Source: an archaeon
GTDB taxonomy: Archaea; Asgardarchaeota; Hermodarchaeia; Hermodarchaeales; Hermodarchaeaceae
Length of the DNA: 25,621 nt
Direction of reading: 5' to 3'
Assembly: GCA_016550415.1 (NCBI GenBank)
Contig: JABXGU010000048.1
Coordinates: 1 to 25,621 of the forward strand
Within the stretch, counting starts at the first letter, position 1. Every line of letters begins with the position of its first letter. This document shows positions 16,245-23,882 of the stretch, in pieces. The translations under genes were made by a program, and so were the position numbers. The notes under the pieces were generated by a model. That model did not search any database. It was not told the DNA's origin and saw only the letters and a program-made list of their open reading frames with translations.

Positions 16245-16316
16245 AGCCTCGAGCGGGGATTGAACCCGCGACCAGCAGCTTACGAGGCTGTCGCTCTACC
16301 ACTGAGCTACCGAGGC
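16245..16316 (-). tRNA. tRNA-Thr (CGU)
   Basis: A 72-nt cloverleaf folds on the minus strand: acceptor GCCTCGG/TCGAGGC, D-stem GCTC/GAGC, anticodon loop CTCGTAA with anticodon CGU (16282-16284), T-stem GCGGG/CCCGC with loop TTCAATC. The discriminator is U, as in archaeal threonine tRNAs, and CCA is encoded (16242-16244). The closing pair of the anticodon stem (A27.C43) is a mismatch. No intron. CGU reads ACG codons. It is divergent from thiL. Confidence 0.93.
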
Positions 16317-16394
16317 ATACTAACGCTGAAGAAGTAGCGTACCCAAAAAAGATTTTGTCTCAGAGACAATTGTAATAATCAGGAGTGATTGCCA

Positions 16395-17393
16395 ATGGTT
16401 AGGAAAAGAAAGAGCAATATCCATGATATTGGGGAGCGAGAACTAATCAAGCGATTTCAACAGATAATTACGCCATATAAAGAAGCGTTACTAGTTGGAA
16501 GTGAAGATGCCGCAGCAATCAGTCTTAATGGAGATTCACTTGTAATTAACACTGATATGTTGGTAGCGTCAACTGATGTTCTTCCAACTATGACAGCTGA
16601 GGAAATTGCCTGGAAAACCGGAGTAATGGGTTTAAGTGATCTAGCTGCAAAGGGAGCAGCTCCTCATGGAGTATTATTTTCGTTTGGGCTTCCAGAAGAC
16701 ATGGAGGAGACTTATGTCTTAAAATTAGTTAGAGGGCTAGATCAAGTTTGTAGGAGCCACGACACATACTATCTTGGCGGAGACACGAATAAATGCTCTG
16801 AATTAGCTATAGCATGTACTGCAATTGGTACTGTGCCAAAAACAGAATTAATCAGACGGAAAGGAGCTAAGCCAGGAGATATTGTAGCTGTTACTGGTGA
16901 GTTTGGATACACTGGATCGCTCTTTGAGATTTTATTAAAAGGACGCCAAGTGCCAAAAGGGATGCTTGAAGAAATTCGAAGCAAAGCACTTCATCCTCGA
17001 GCTCGACTTCGCGAGGGAAGAGCATTATCATCAGCGAATGTCGCTTCATCAGCCATTGACAGTAGTGACGGACTAGCTTGGTCACTCCAAGAACTTGCTA
17101 TCACAAATCAAGTGGGATTCTGTATCGATCAACTTTTGCCTCCGCAGATTTGTGAAAAATTTTCCAAGCTAAATAATCTAGACGTTTACGACCTCATACT
17201 CTATGGAGGAGAGGAGTTTGAACTTGTCGTCACTGTTCCAGTAGATTTGTGGAATGCTGCGATTGGCGTAGTGCAAGGAGTGGGAGGACAACTTCTGCCT
17301 ATCGGCAGGGTAACTGAGGAAACAAAGAATATCCTTGTGGTGGAGGGGGAAGAACGTGTAATCGAACCACGAGGATATGAGCATTTTATTTGA
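16395..17393 (+). CDS. thiL: Thiamine-monophosphate kinase
   Basis: A 332-aa ThiL, which phosphorylates thiamine monophosphate to the cofactor thiamine pyrophosphate using ATP. The family features are IHDIGERELIKRF at the N terminus, GSEDAAAI, NTDMLVASTDVLP (Asp residues for Mg), MGLSDLAAKGAAPHGVLFSFGLP, GGDTNKCSELAIACTAIG, RKGAKPGDIVAVTG.FG, and SAIDSSDGLAWSL, all typical of the PurM/ThiL fold. ATG 16395 is preferred because AGGAG (16381-16385) is nine bases upstream; TTG 16389 is too close. It converges on tRNA-Lys. Confidence 0.95.
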   Translation: MVRKRKSNIHDIGERELIKRFQQIITPYKEALLVGSEDAAAISLNGDSLVINTDMLVASTDVLPTMTAEEIAWKTGVMGLSDLAAKGAAPHGVLFSFGLPEDMEETYVLKLVRGLDQVCRSHDTYYLGGDTNKCSELAIACTAIGTVPKTELIRRKGAKPGDIVAVTGEFGYTGSLFEILLKGRQVPKGMLEEIRSKALHPRARLREGRALSSANVASSAIDSSDGLAWSLQELAITNQVGFCIDQLLPPQICEKFSKLNNLDVYDLILYGGEEFELVVTVPVDLWNAAIGVVQGVGGQLLPIGRVTEETKNILVVEGEERVIEPRGYEHFI

Positions 17394-17417
17394 GAAAGAG
17401 TGGCGGGCTCGGGGGGA

Positions 17418-17441
17418 TTTTCAGACTGTTAGACTCAGTCA
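17418..17441 (-). other. T-loop (59/60) intron of tRNA-Lys
   Basis: On the minus strand, outer helix GGGGG/CCCCC, a 3-nt bulge AAT, a 4-bp helix TTCG/TGAA (one G-U pair), a 3-nt bulge AAT and an inner 5-bp helix GACTG/CAGTC with a 7-nt loop form an exact hBHBh' motif. Cutting between the second and third base of each bulge restores the T-loop TTCGAAT. Confidence 0.88.
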
Positions 17442-17463
17442 TTCGAACCCCCGACAATCGGGT

Positions 17464-17481
17464 GTCTCTAGCATAGCAGTT
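17464..17481 (-). other. Canonical 37/38 intron of tRNA-Lys
   Basis: An 18-nt intron interrupts the anticodon loop. The anticodon stem TCGGG/CCCGA, a central 4-bp helix CTCT/AGAG and two 3-nt bulges (TAA on the 5' side, ACA on the 3' side) form the bulge-helix-bulge; the inner helix is very short. Removal gives a normal seven-base loop. Confidence 0.85.
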
Positions 17482-17560
17482 TAAGAGCCCGACGCTCTGC
17501 CTGACTAAGCTACGAGCCCGCATCTTGTTTCTGTTCTAAGGTCTTGCTAAAAAGGTTTCT

Positions 17561-17575
17561 GGGATTTATAATTAA
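17561..17575 (+). promoter_or_regulatory. Candidate TATA box of ribL
   Basis: TTTATAATT within 17561-17575 is a TATA-like element about 50 bases before the ribL start, predicting a transcript start near 17595. The same gap must also hold the tRNA-Lys promoter, for which CCTTTTTAGC (minus strand, 17546-17555) is at a suitable distance. Pattern matching only. Confidence 0.35.
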
Positions 17576-17620
17576 CAAAGGATTTTAAGAAGGTTGCTTG
17601 CCTGAAAGAATCGAAGTAGT

Positions 17621-18064
17621 ATGACTAGAAAGCGTGTTGTTGTTGCTGGAACATTTGATATCCTCCATCCAGGTCATATTTTTTTAATTTCAGAGGCAGC
17701 AAAAATTGGTGACGTGATCGTCGTAATTGCCCGTGATAAAAATGTACTAAGAACAAAGGGTCGCCCTCCAATAATTCCTGAAGGACAACGTCTGTTCATG
17801 GTGCAATCCCTGAAGGGTGTTAGCCAAGCAATCTTAGGATATGAAAGTGCAGATAATCTTCAAATCATCGAGGAATTGAATCCAGATATTCTATTACTAG
17901 GACCAAACCAAAATGTGTCTCTTGAAGAAATACAAATTGAGCTTCAGCGGCGGGGATTGAAAACAAGAGTTCAACGTCTAGAAGAATTATACAAAGACTA
18001 CCCACTAAGTAGTACATCAGGGATCATAGAGAAAATTCGGATTAAACAGAAATCTGAGCCCTAA
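17621..18064 (+). CDS. ribL: FAD synthase (RibL-type cytidylyltransferase family)
   Basis: A 147-aa nucleotidyltransferase. GTFDILHPGHIFLI contains the HxGH motif (His16, His19), followed by VIVVIARDKNVLRTKGRPPIIPEGQRLFMVQSL (in part), GYESADNLQIIEELNPDILLLGPNQ, and the C-terminal SSTSGIIEKI. These fit archaeal RibL, which adenylylates FMN to FAD; the related glycerol-3-phosphate cytidylyltransferase is the alternative. The convergent, 23-base-overlapping ribK (which makes FMN) supports the FAD role. ATG 17621 gives the usual length. Confidence 0.88.
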   Translation: MTRKRVVVAGTFDILHPGHIFLISEAAKIGDVIVVIARDKNVLRTKGRPPIIPEGQRLFMVQSLKGVSQAILGYESADNLQIIEELNPDILLLGPNQNVSLEEIQIELQRRGLKTRVQRLEELYKDYPLSSTSGIIEKIRIKQKSEP

Positions 18065-18713
18065 CCGTTATGATATTCTCATCGGTTAGATGGAGCTGTT
18101 CCCGAAGATTGATGGGTGATATTAATTCAACGACATTGGGATGATGATGAGTTCTTTGTATTATAAGAATTGCAGCTTCATGCTTTTCGTTAAGAGTAGC
18201 AGGATAGCAAGCAACAGGACCAAATGAACGCCCCCGACTTACAAAACCCTTTATTTCAAATCCAATCGTAGCGCTTAGGAGCTGGAATTCGTGAATGTCA
18301 GCATCTGTCAGGAGCTGAATATTTAGTGTACCTGGAAAAGGATCAAATCCAAGCTTATCACGGAATTGTTTACGATAGCCTTCAAGTTTCACATAATAGG
18401 CACCTTCGCCAAGACCTGTAAAGACTTGGCCACGAAAAGTAACATAACTCTTCCTCGTAATTACAGTCTCAAGAGTGGAAAAAACCTGTTTTAATTGAGT
18501 TAAGCCTTCGGGTGTTATTCGAATGACCTGACCCCGATTGATGAGAGTTCTATGAACCCAACCCTTTCGCTCAAGAAGGCATAGTCTTCGAGAAGTGGTT
18601 TGTTGGCTAATATTGAGAAGTCCAGCAAGGCGAGGTGTGGATGTACGGACACTATTACTTGCTGCTCCAAGCTGTGCTAATGCTAGAAGAGTGAACCAAA
18701 GTTGTTCTGTCAT
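18042..18713 (-). CDS. ribK: CTP-dependent riboflavin kinase with N-terminal HTH
   Basis: A 223-aa RibK that phosphorylates riboflavin to FMN with CTP. The N-terminal 90 residues form a winged helix (TSTPRLAGLLNISQQTTSRRLCLLERKGWV), a layout seen in many archaeal RibK proteins and probably used to regulate its own pathway. The kinase domain (about 93-223) has VFTGLGEGAYYVKLEGYRKQF, LGFDPFPGTLNIQL and the terminal NLREQLHLTDENIITV, matching the DUF120/RibK family. It is the third gene of an apparent operon after translin and endonuclease V, 19 bases after the latter, and overlaps ribL tail to tail. Confidence 0.93.
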   Translation of the reverse strand: MTEQLWFTLLALAQLGAASNSVRTSTPRLAGLLNISQQTTSRRLCLLERKGWVHRTLINRGQVIRITPEGLTQLKQVFSTLETVITRKSYVTFRGQVFTGLGEGAYYVKLEGYRKQFRDKLGFDPFPGTLNIQLLTDADIHEFQLLSATIGFEIKGFVSRGRSFGPVACYPATLNEKHEAAILIIQRTHHHPNVVELISPINLREQLHLTDENIITVRAQISV

Positions 18714-18732
18714 GAGATAGGCTCCAAGACTT

Positions 18733-19398
18733 CTAATTAGATTTCAGTTTTGTTCTATGCTCTGTTGCTATATGATGGGCAATAAATATTGGTTCTGGAA
18801 GTCGATGTTTATTTGTACATTGCTGCGTTAGTTTTACTGCTGTTTCGAGTGCCACTCGGTGACCCACACTGACATAGATTGGATTGGTGTGTGGCTTTGT
18901 TTTGAGTTCTGCCCCAACAGTTTCATCTTCATAGATGAGAGGAGACCAAATATCATTTTTTGGTTGAGGCTTTCCACAGAGTATTCTTTTTGCTACACCA
19001 ATGGTAGGTACATCTCGTAATAAACCAAAATGGCTAGCTGACCCAAGTCGACGAGGATGACTCAGCCCATGAGCATCAACAAAGCAAACATCTGGTTTTT
19101 TTGTTAATGAAGAATAGGCAAGTGAAAGTGGAGGGTATTCACGAAATGAGAGATAGGTTGGAATATATGGAACAGGTACCCTGCATTTCACTATAGCTTG
19201 ATCAACTATCGTTAATTCAGGGAAACAGAGTTGAACAGCTACACCGATAGCGGTTTCACCTTTGTAAGATACATCCAATCCGCATACAGTTCTTGGGGGT
19301 AATAGTAGATTATCTTGATCTTTGATTTTCTTAGCCAATCGTTCCTGAACTTGGCGAGCTTTTTGTAAAGAGATTCGTAGAGGCAAGAGGGTTCGCAC
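18733..19398 (-). CDS. nfi: Endonuclease V
   Basis: A 221-aa endonuclease V, which cuts near deaminated bases (hypoxanthine) in DNA and, in some organisms, inosine in RNA. Family motifs are CGLDVSYKG (metal-binding Asp), VPYIPTYLSFREYPPL (Tyr wedge and Glu), DAHGLSHPRRLGSASHFGLL (catalytic Asp and His) and PTIGVAKRIL. Length is typical. The start is GTG 19398, immediately after the translin TGA, so the two are probably translationally coupled. Confidence 0.95.
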   Translation of the reverse strand: MRTLLPLRISLQKARQVQERLAKKIKDQDNLLLPPRTVCGLDVSYKGETAIGVAVQLCFPELTIVDQAIVKCRVPVPYIPTYLSFREYPPLSLAYSSLTKKPDVCFVDAHGLSHPRRLGSASHFGLLRDVPTIGVAKRILCGKPQPKNDIWSPLIYEDETVGAELKTKPHTNPIYVSVGHRVALETAVKLTQQCTNKHRLPEPIFIAHHIATEHRTKLKSN

Positions 19399-20031
19399 TC
19401 ATTCGTTATTAAGAGTCTCTTGGAGTTCCTTCATGCTTTTTATTAATCGTCTACGTTGAATATCGGTACTTAAGTCTGCACGAGTTCGTTCAACTAATTG
19501 GCGTGCAACATCAGTCTTTTTCCGGACACCGGGTGTCAGTCCATTTGGAAAATCAAAAGTCAACAAGACGGAGTAAACATCCTCCATTAACTTGAATGCC
19601 TTTGTAGCAAATTCCAAATTATCATTTTTCAAAGCTTCAATTGCAGTTCTACGTAGTTCACCCACTAGGTCACCAAGCCCATACAAATAGGCCAAACCAC
19701 TTACCCCAATTTTATCAGGACTGGGAAGAGTTTCTCCCTTCCGAAAAGAAAGAAGAAGCGCTACTTCAGCAATCTCGCCTTCTGCGTTTTGGATAAGCCC
19801 AGCAATTGGTAGCATTGACAGTTTTTCCATTTCAGATTGAGCAGCTACAAGAATTGATTTGGCCTTATTCAAGGAGGTGTCTGCAATTTCTAGCTTATTT
19901 TGATGGATTGCTGATATTGCTTCTCTTGTTGCTTTCAGTACTTTTCGCATTTCGCTAAGCAGATGATCTCGTGCCTTATTCTGTGTATCAAGTTTTGAAT
20001 AGATATTATCACTGATTTTTTTGAGACTCAT
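19399..20031 (-). CDS. Translin/TRAX family protein
   Basis: A 210-aa all-helical protein from ATG 20031 (an upstream in-frame TTG at 20079 is less likely). It carries the translin signature: YLYGLGDLVGELRRTAIEALK and VYSVLLTFDFPNGLTPGVRKKTDVARQLVERTRADLS (in part), with the acidic pair Asp/Glu in GDLVGELRR that corresponds to the catalytic patch of TRAX. Translin-TRAX is an RNA/DNA-binding complex and RNase in eukaryotes; archaeal homologues form octamers. It leads a minus-strand operon with endonuclease V and ribK and is divergent from TYW1. Confidence 0.92.
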   Translation of the reverse strand: MSLKKISDNIYSKLDTQNKARDHLLSEMRKVLKATREAISAIHQNKLEIADTSLNKAKSILVAAQSEMEKLSMLPIAGLIQNAEGEIAEVALLLSFRKGETLPSPDKIGVSGLAYLYGLGDLVGELRRTAIEALKNDNLEFATKAFKLMEDVYSVLLTFDFPNGLTPGVRKKTDVARQLVERTRADLSTDIQRRRLIKSMKELQETLNNE

Positions 20032-20115
20032 TGTTGAAGGTTCCCCTCGATAAAGAGGTTTAATGATTGGAGCTTTCAACAGACAATACTTAAATGATTA
20101 GTTCAGGGGAATTGC

Positions 20116-21057
20116 ATGGGTCTTAATGTGGTTGTCCCTGAACTTGCGAAGATTTATCGTAGACAACGCTATCATTTCATTGGCAAGAATAGTGTACTAA
20201 AGAAATGCTATCACCTTCACACTGCTTTAACACAACATAGACCCTGCTATAAGCAAACCTTCTATGGTACGATTAAGACTCACCGTTGTATGCAGCTCTC
20301 TCCAACACTACAATGCACGCAAGCTTGTCTTTTTTGTTGGAGGACAATGCCTGGTGATGAAGGAGTTCCATCTTCTATTGAAAGGGAGATTCCGGATGAG
20401 CCATCAACAATATTGGATAATGCAGTTCTTGCCCAACGCAAAATTCTCAATGGATATAATCCTGTCTGCCATTCAAAGGTTGACAAACGGATGTATGAAG
20501 AAGCAAGGAACCCCCGTCATGTTGCAATAAGCCTCGTGGGAGAACCAACACTCTTTGAGAGACTCTCTGATTTGATTGTAGAATGTAGACAAAGAGAGTG
20601 GACAAGCTATTTGGTTAGTAACGGAACAAATCCTGATGTTATTGAGCAAATTGAAGAACCTACTCAATTGTATATTTCCCTTACAGCACCAGATAAAGAA
20701 ACACATGCTAAGCTATGTCGACCAAATATTCCTAAAGCTTGGGAACGATTGAATGAGTCGCTTGGCCTTCTTTCAACGTTTTCTTGTCCAACCGTGGTAC
20801 GAATGACTCTTGTCGCTGGACGGAACATGCACGGAATTGGCAGTTATGCAAGAATTCTTGATGCAGCCAATCCTAAGTTCATTGAGTGCAAAGCATACAT
20901 GCACGTGGGCGGGAGTATGTATCGATTAACTCGAATGAATATGCCTCATATGAAAGATATTCGGGAATTCTCTGAAGAACTAGCTAAACAAATTGGATAT
21001 GAAATTAAGAAGGAAGATATAGTGAGTCGCGTTGTTTTACTTTCGCAAAAAGGATAA
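20116..21057 (+). CDS. taw1: 4-demethylwyosine synthase (TYW1/Taw1)
   Basis: A 313-aa radical SAM enzyme that forms the tricyclic base 4-demethylwyosine from m1G37 and pyruvate in tRNA-Phe. The radical SAM cluster motif CTQACLFCW places Cys67, Cys71 and Cys74; the second [4Fe-4S] cluster is expected from Cys31, Cys44 and Cys58, with the 13/14 spacing seen in archaeal Taw1. Other family features are HVAISLVGEPTLFERLSDLI, LVSNGTNPD and ISLTAPDKETHAKLCRP. ATG 20116 is preceded by AGGGGAA. It is divergent from translin. Confidence 0.95.
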   Translation: MGLNVVVPELAKIYRRQRYHFIGKNSVLKKCYHLHTALTQHRPCYKQTFYGTIKTHRCMQLSPTLQCTQACLFCWRTMPGDEGVPSSIEREIPDEPSTILDNAVLAQRKILNGYNPVCHSKVDKRMYEEARNPRHVAISLVGEPTLFERLSDLIVECRQREWTSYLVSNGTNPDVIEQIEEPTQLYISLTAPDKETHAKLCRPNIPKAWERLNESLGLLSTFSCPTVVRMTLVAGRNMHGIGSYARILDAANPKFIECKAYMHVGGSMYRLTRMNMPHMKDIREFSEELAKQIGYEIKKEDIVSRVVLLSQKG

Positions 21058-21070
21058 TGGAATCTGGAGA

Positions 21071-21688
21071 CTACTCAACTAGTTTGTATTCTTTTTCCTC
21101 GATGCCACCAGCAGTTACTACGATAATATCAATTCCATCGCCTGACATGGCATCACGTTTTGTCGCAGAACGTATAGCTTTTACAGCTAGTTCCACTGCT
21201 TCTTTTTCAGATAGCGTTTCATTGTAATTTGATTCCAAAACACCCAGGACTAGCGATGTTGCTGAACCGACTGCTGAATATTTTTCTTCGATTAATGAAC
21301 CAGCTAGATCAAGACTATAGAGATGAGAACCATCAACATCAACTCCCCCGATAAGAGTTTGAGTTAAAAAGGGAAGATATTTGCGACTAAATAGAATATT
21401 GGCAAGGAGTTGAGCAGCAGCTTTAACTGTAATTGACCGACGATTCTCGAGCTTGAATAAATTGGTTTCAGCAACCAGATAAGAAGAGAGCATCTGATAG
21501 TCGCCACTAACACCAGCACTACCGACAATGATGTTATCTGTAATTGGAAAAACTTTCTTGCCAGTTTTGCTGATGACCGTGTTTCCCCATAGAACTCGCT
21601 TTTCTGCGCCAATGACTACACCATTATCAAATGTTATTCCAACTGTAGCTGCGCCAAAAAAGCTTGAGAGATCAAGTTGTTCGCTCAT
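21071..21688 (-). CDS. psmB: Proteasome beta subunit with Thr1 replaced by Ala
   Basis: A 20S proteasome beta subunit, 205 aa from ATG 21688 (in-frame ATG 21712 and GTG 21739 are alternatives). The family match is clear throughout: FGAATVGITF, GVVIGAEKRV, KTGKKVF, LPFLTQTLIGGVD and KAIRSATKRDAMSGDGIDIIVVT. Aligned with catalytic beta subunits (GTTTVG), the residue after the processing Gly is Ala (codon GCA), so the nucleophile Thr1 is missing, and Thr2 is Ala too. Glu17, Lys33 and the Asp166/Ser169 positions remain. It would not be autoprocessed or catalytic and probably pairs with a different active beta subunit. It diverges from the NOG1-like gene. Confidence 0.93.
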   Translation of the reverse strand: MSEQLDLSSFFGAATVGITFDNGVVIGAEKRVLWGNTVISKTGKKVFPITDNIIVGSAGVSGDYQMLSSYLVAETNLFKLENRRSITVKAAAQLLANILFSRKYLPFLTQTLIGGVDVDGSHLYSLDLAGSLIEEKYSAVGSATSLVLGVLESNYNETLSEKEAVELAVKAIRSATKRDAMSGDGIDIIVVTAGGIEEKEYKLVE

Positions 21689-21739
21689 GTGTAGAAACCC
21701 GTTTGCTATCATGGCAAAGTAGTTAAAAATCTTCTTCAC

Positions 21740-22810
21740 TTGCCTTTTATAGAGCTGAATGATGATTTGAATCCGTTTAATGATTTAAAATACTGTCCAG
21801 ATGACAAGACGCTTTTGGATATAGCATTTTCAAGTGCAGCAAAAATAACTCTTTCAAAATCAAAAAGACCAATTCATATTAGAACCCGTGAGAGGGAGGC
21901 CGAAAAAATAAAGGAGATACAGGAGATTCTTACATCACGTCTTGAAAAAATTGTAAAGCAGTTTCCAAATTTTGATGAAATCCATCCTTTTTATCGGACT
22001 CTAGCAGATACGGTTGTATCACTCGATGAACTCCGTCAAGCTCTAGCATCAGTTAACTCCTCAATTCGAATAATAAAAAAAATCACAGGGGATAGCCAAC
22101 GTCGTTTGAGTAGGATTAAAACAGCTTCTGAGGCTAGACAAATTCGAGTTGCTGCTTATGGTCGGATCTCTTCTGTGATACATCGATTAAAATCACGTCT
22201 TGAATCAATACAGATTGCATCAAAGGAATATCGTCGATTTCCTTCAATTGATTTGAGGTTGCCTGTAGTTGTTGTAGCAGGTTTTCCTAATGTAGGCAAA
22301 AGCTCATTTGTAGCAATTGTGTCAAGTGCAAATCCTGAGATCGCAGAATATCCTTTCACAACAAAGAAGGTAAGCCTTGGTCATTTTTCCTTAGATTCAT
22401 TTAGGGGACAAATTCTAGATATTCCAGGACTTTTGGATCGATCTATGAGTGAAAGGAATCCAATTGAAAAACGAGCAATAGCAGCTATCCAATATTTGGC
22501 TGACTCTATTATTTTTTTAATTGACCCCACATTGACTTGCGGATATAATATAGATAATCAAATTACTTTATTTCAAGAGATAAAAAATGAATTTCTCAAC
22601 TTGGATATTTCATTAATGCTTAACAAATGTGATATAGCTTCAGAGGAGGAAAAAGCGAAAGCCATTGACCTATTGAGAATTGGAATGTTACCTCTGATTA
22701 GTACTCTGACTGGTGAAGGAGTTGAGCAGAATTTTAGGAAATCACTTATTCAATCTAAGAGGGTTCAAGAGAAGTTGAAAAGCCTTCAAGACCAACTCCA
22801 TCAACTGTAA
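21740..22810 (+). CDS. NOG1-family GTPase
   Basis: A 356-aa GTPase of the Obg/NOG1 superfamily. NOG1 works in 60S ribosome assembly in eukaryotes; archaeal homologues probably act in large-subunit assembly. The N-terminal helical region (1-170) has LNPFNDLKYCPDDKTLLDIAFSSAAK (in part), typical of NOG1. The GTPase has G1 GFPNVGKSS (181-189), G2 EYPFTTKK, G3 DIPG (227-230), G4 NKCD (295-298). The start is TTG 21740 because the conserved NPF segment lies upstream of any ATG. Its 3' end overlaps convergent rtcA by 56 bases. Confidence 0.9.
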   Translation: MPFIELNDDLNPFNDLKYCPDDKTLLDIAFSSAAKITLSKSKRPIHIRTREREAEKIKEIQEILTSRLEKIVKQFPNFDEIHPFYRTLADTVVSLDELRQALASVNSSIRIIKKITGDSQRRLSRIKTASEARQIRVAAYGRISSVIHRLKSRLESIQIASKEYRRFPSIDLRLPVVVVAGFPNVGKSSFVAIVSSANPEIAEYPFTTKKVSLGHFSLDSFRGQILDIPGLLDRSMSERNPIEKRAIAAIQYLADSIIFLIDPTLTCGYNIDNQITLFQEIKNEFLNLDISLMLNKCDIASEEEKAKAIDLLRIGMLPLISTLTGEGVEQNFRKSLIQSKRVQEKLKSLQDQLHQL

Positions 22811-23831
22811 TCTGGGCTGGTAATCCAAGATTTCCTTTTACATCAAATTTTACATCAAGGAACTTTTCAACGACGTGAATATTGGTAATTGTATGTTGCG
22901 TGAGTTCTGAAATAGGAAATGTTGACTGACCTTTAGCTAACGCGATATACGGAATTAACATGTCAGCTTGAAAACGATCAACAGGGGCACTTGTTTTGAT
23001 TTCTTTTAGGAGTGTTTCAGCTCCTTGTTGTCCAACTTTTTCAGCGCTTAGCCCTCGACGCCCTAATCCATCGCTTCCAAGGATACGATTTGTATCACTA
23101 AGAGTCCATAGGCTGATGCCGCTACCGGGACACGCTGTTGTTGGGTGATGCTCAATTTGAATATTGACTTGTTCAATTCCTGCTTGTCTTAGGGACTGTG
23201 TGGCTGCTTTTGCTTGCCGAGAAGCTACATGTTGTGGTAAAGCTCCACAATGAGATATGCCAACGATTTTAGGTTCTTTTGCAGAAGAAACGAGAGTGAT
23301 TGGATACAATTGAGTTATCGTACGTAGGTGGGCAACCACATGTCCTCCACCCCGTGGGTAATAACCTCTTTTCTCTAATTTGATTGACCCAGAATAATCC
23401 ATTTGGCTTAGCCGGGGAAGTAGCACATTCTGAAGATAATCGATGGGAGGGCTCCATGCAACATTTGTGCCACCTGAAATATGTGCAATCACGGGATGCG
23501 AGCAGAATGGAGCAATTAGCATCAAAGCTTGAAGAATAAGTGTAATTGCGCCTGCTGTTCCAATATCAATGTTAATTGGTCCGCCTCTTCGTGATCTTGG
23601 TGTAAATGAAATTTCATTAGAACCAATGTGAGCTCCTTTTACCTCTGCATCAGTGAGTTGTTGTAAAGCTAATATTCCCTGTAAATGTTGAGGACGAAGA
23701 CCGGGGTTCTTTCGTTTTGCTCTAATATTTTTCACGATTATAGGTACTTTGAGTACTGCAGAGAATGCAATTGCTGTGCGTAGGATTTGTCCACCACCTT
23801 CAAGGGCAGAGCCATCAATCTCGACTAGCAT
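22755..23831 (-). CDS. rtcA: RNA 3'-terminal phosphate cyclase
   Basis: A 358-aa RtcA, which converts a 3'-phosphate RNA end to a 2',3'-cyclic phosphate with ATP. It begins with IDGSALEGGGQILRTAIAFSA, the family opening; further features are NPGLRPQHLQGI, GTAGAITLILQAL, YYPRGGGHV, GSGISLWT and QHTITNI with His313, the counterpart of the adenylated His of E. coli RtcA. The C terminus extends about 13 residues past the conserved ITVDG and accounts for the overlap with the NOG1-like gene. Length is normal for archaeal homologues. Confidence 0.94.
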   Translation of the reverse strand: MLVEIDGSALEGGGQILRTAIAFSAVLKVPIIVKNIRAKRKNPGLRPQHLQGILALQQLTDAEVKGAHIGSNEISFTPRSRRGGPINIDIGTAGAITLILQALMLIAPFCSHPVIAHISGGTNVAWSPPIDYLQNVLLPRLSQMDYSGSIKLEKRGYYPRGGGHVVAHLRTITQLYPITLVSSAKEPKIVGISHCGALPQHVASRQAKAATQSLRQAGIEQVNIQIEHHPTTACPGSGISLWTLSDTNRILGSDGLGRRGLSAEKVGQQGAETLLKEIKTSAPVDRFQADMLIPYIALAKGQSTFPISELTQHTITNIHVVEKFLDVKFDVKGNLGLPAQITVDGVGLEGFSTSLEPS

Positions 23832-23882
23832 ATTGTCTCACTAGAATGAATTTATTTACGTTGAGATTTAAAGAGATTAATT

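Larger units (their letters stand above)
17404..17519 (-). tRNA. tRNA-Lys (CUU) with two introns
   Basis: Removing two introns leaves a 74-nt cloverleaf: acceptor GGGCTCG/CGAGCCC, D-stem GCTT/GAGC, anticodon stem TCGGG/CCCGA with loop CTCTTAA (anticodon CUU, 17483-17485), variable loop TTGTC, T-stem GGGGG/CCCCC and T-loop TTCGAAT. The discriminator is G, as in archaeal tRNA-Lys, and CCA is encoded (17401-17403). Intron 1 (17464-17481, 18 nt) lies at the canonical 37/38 site; intron 2 (17418-17441, 24 nt) lies in the T-loop at 59/60. Both sites can form bulge-helix-bulge structures. Confidence 0.92.

Noticed and set aside
16166..16375. A 69-aa plus-strand ORF containing PRAGIEPATSSL
   Set aside because: This peptide is the well-known artefact of translating the complement of a tRNA; it lies over tRNA-Thr.
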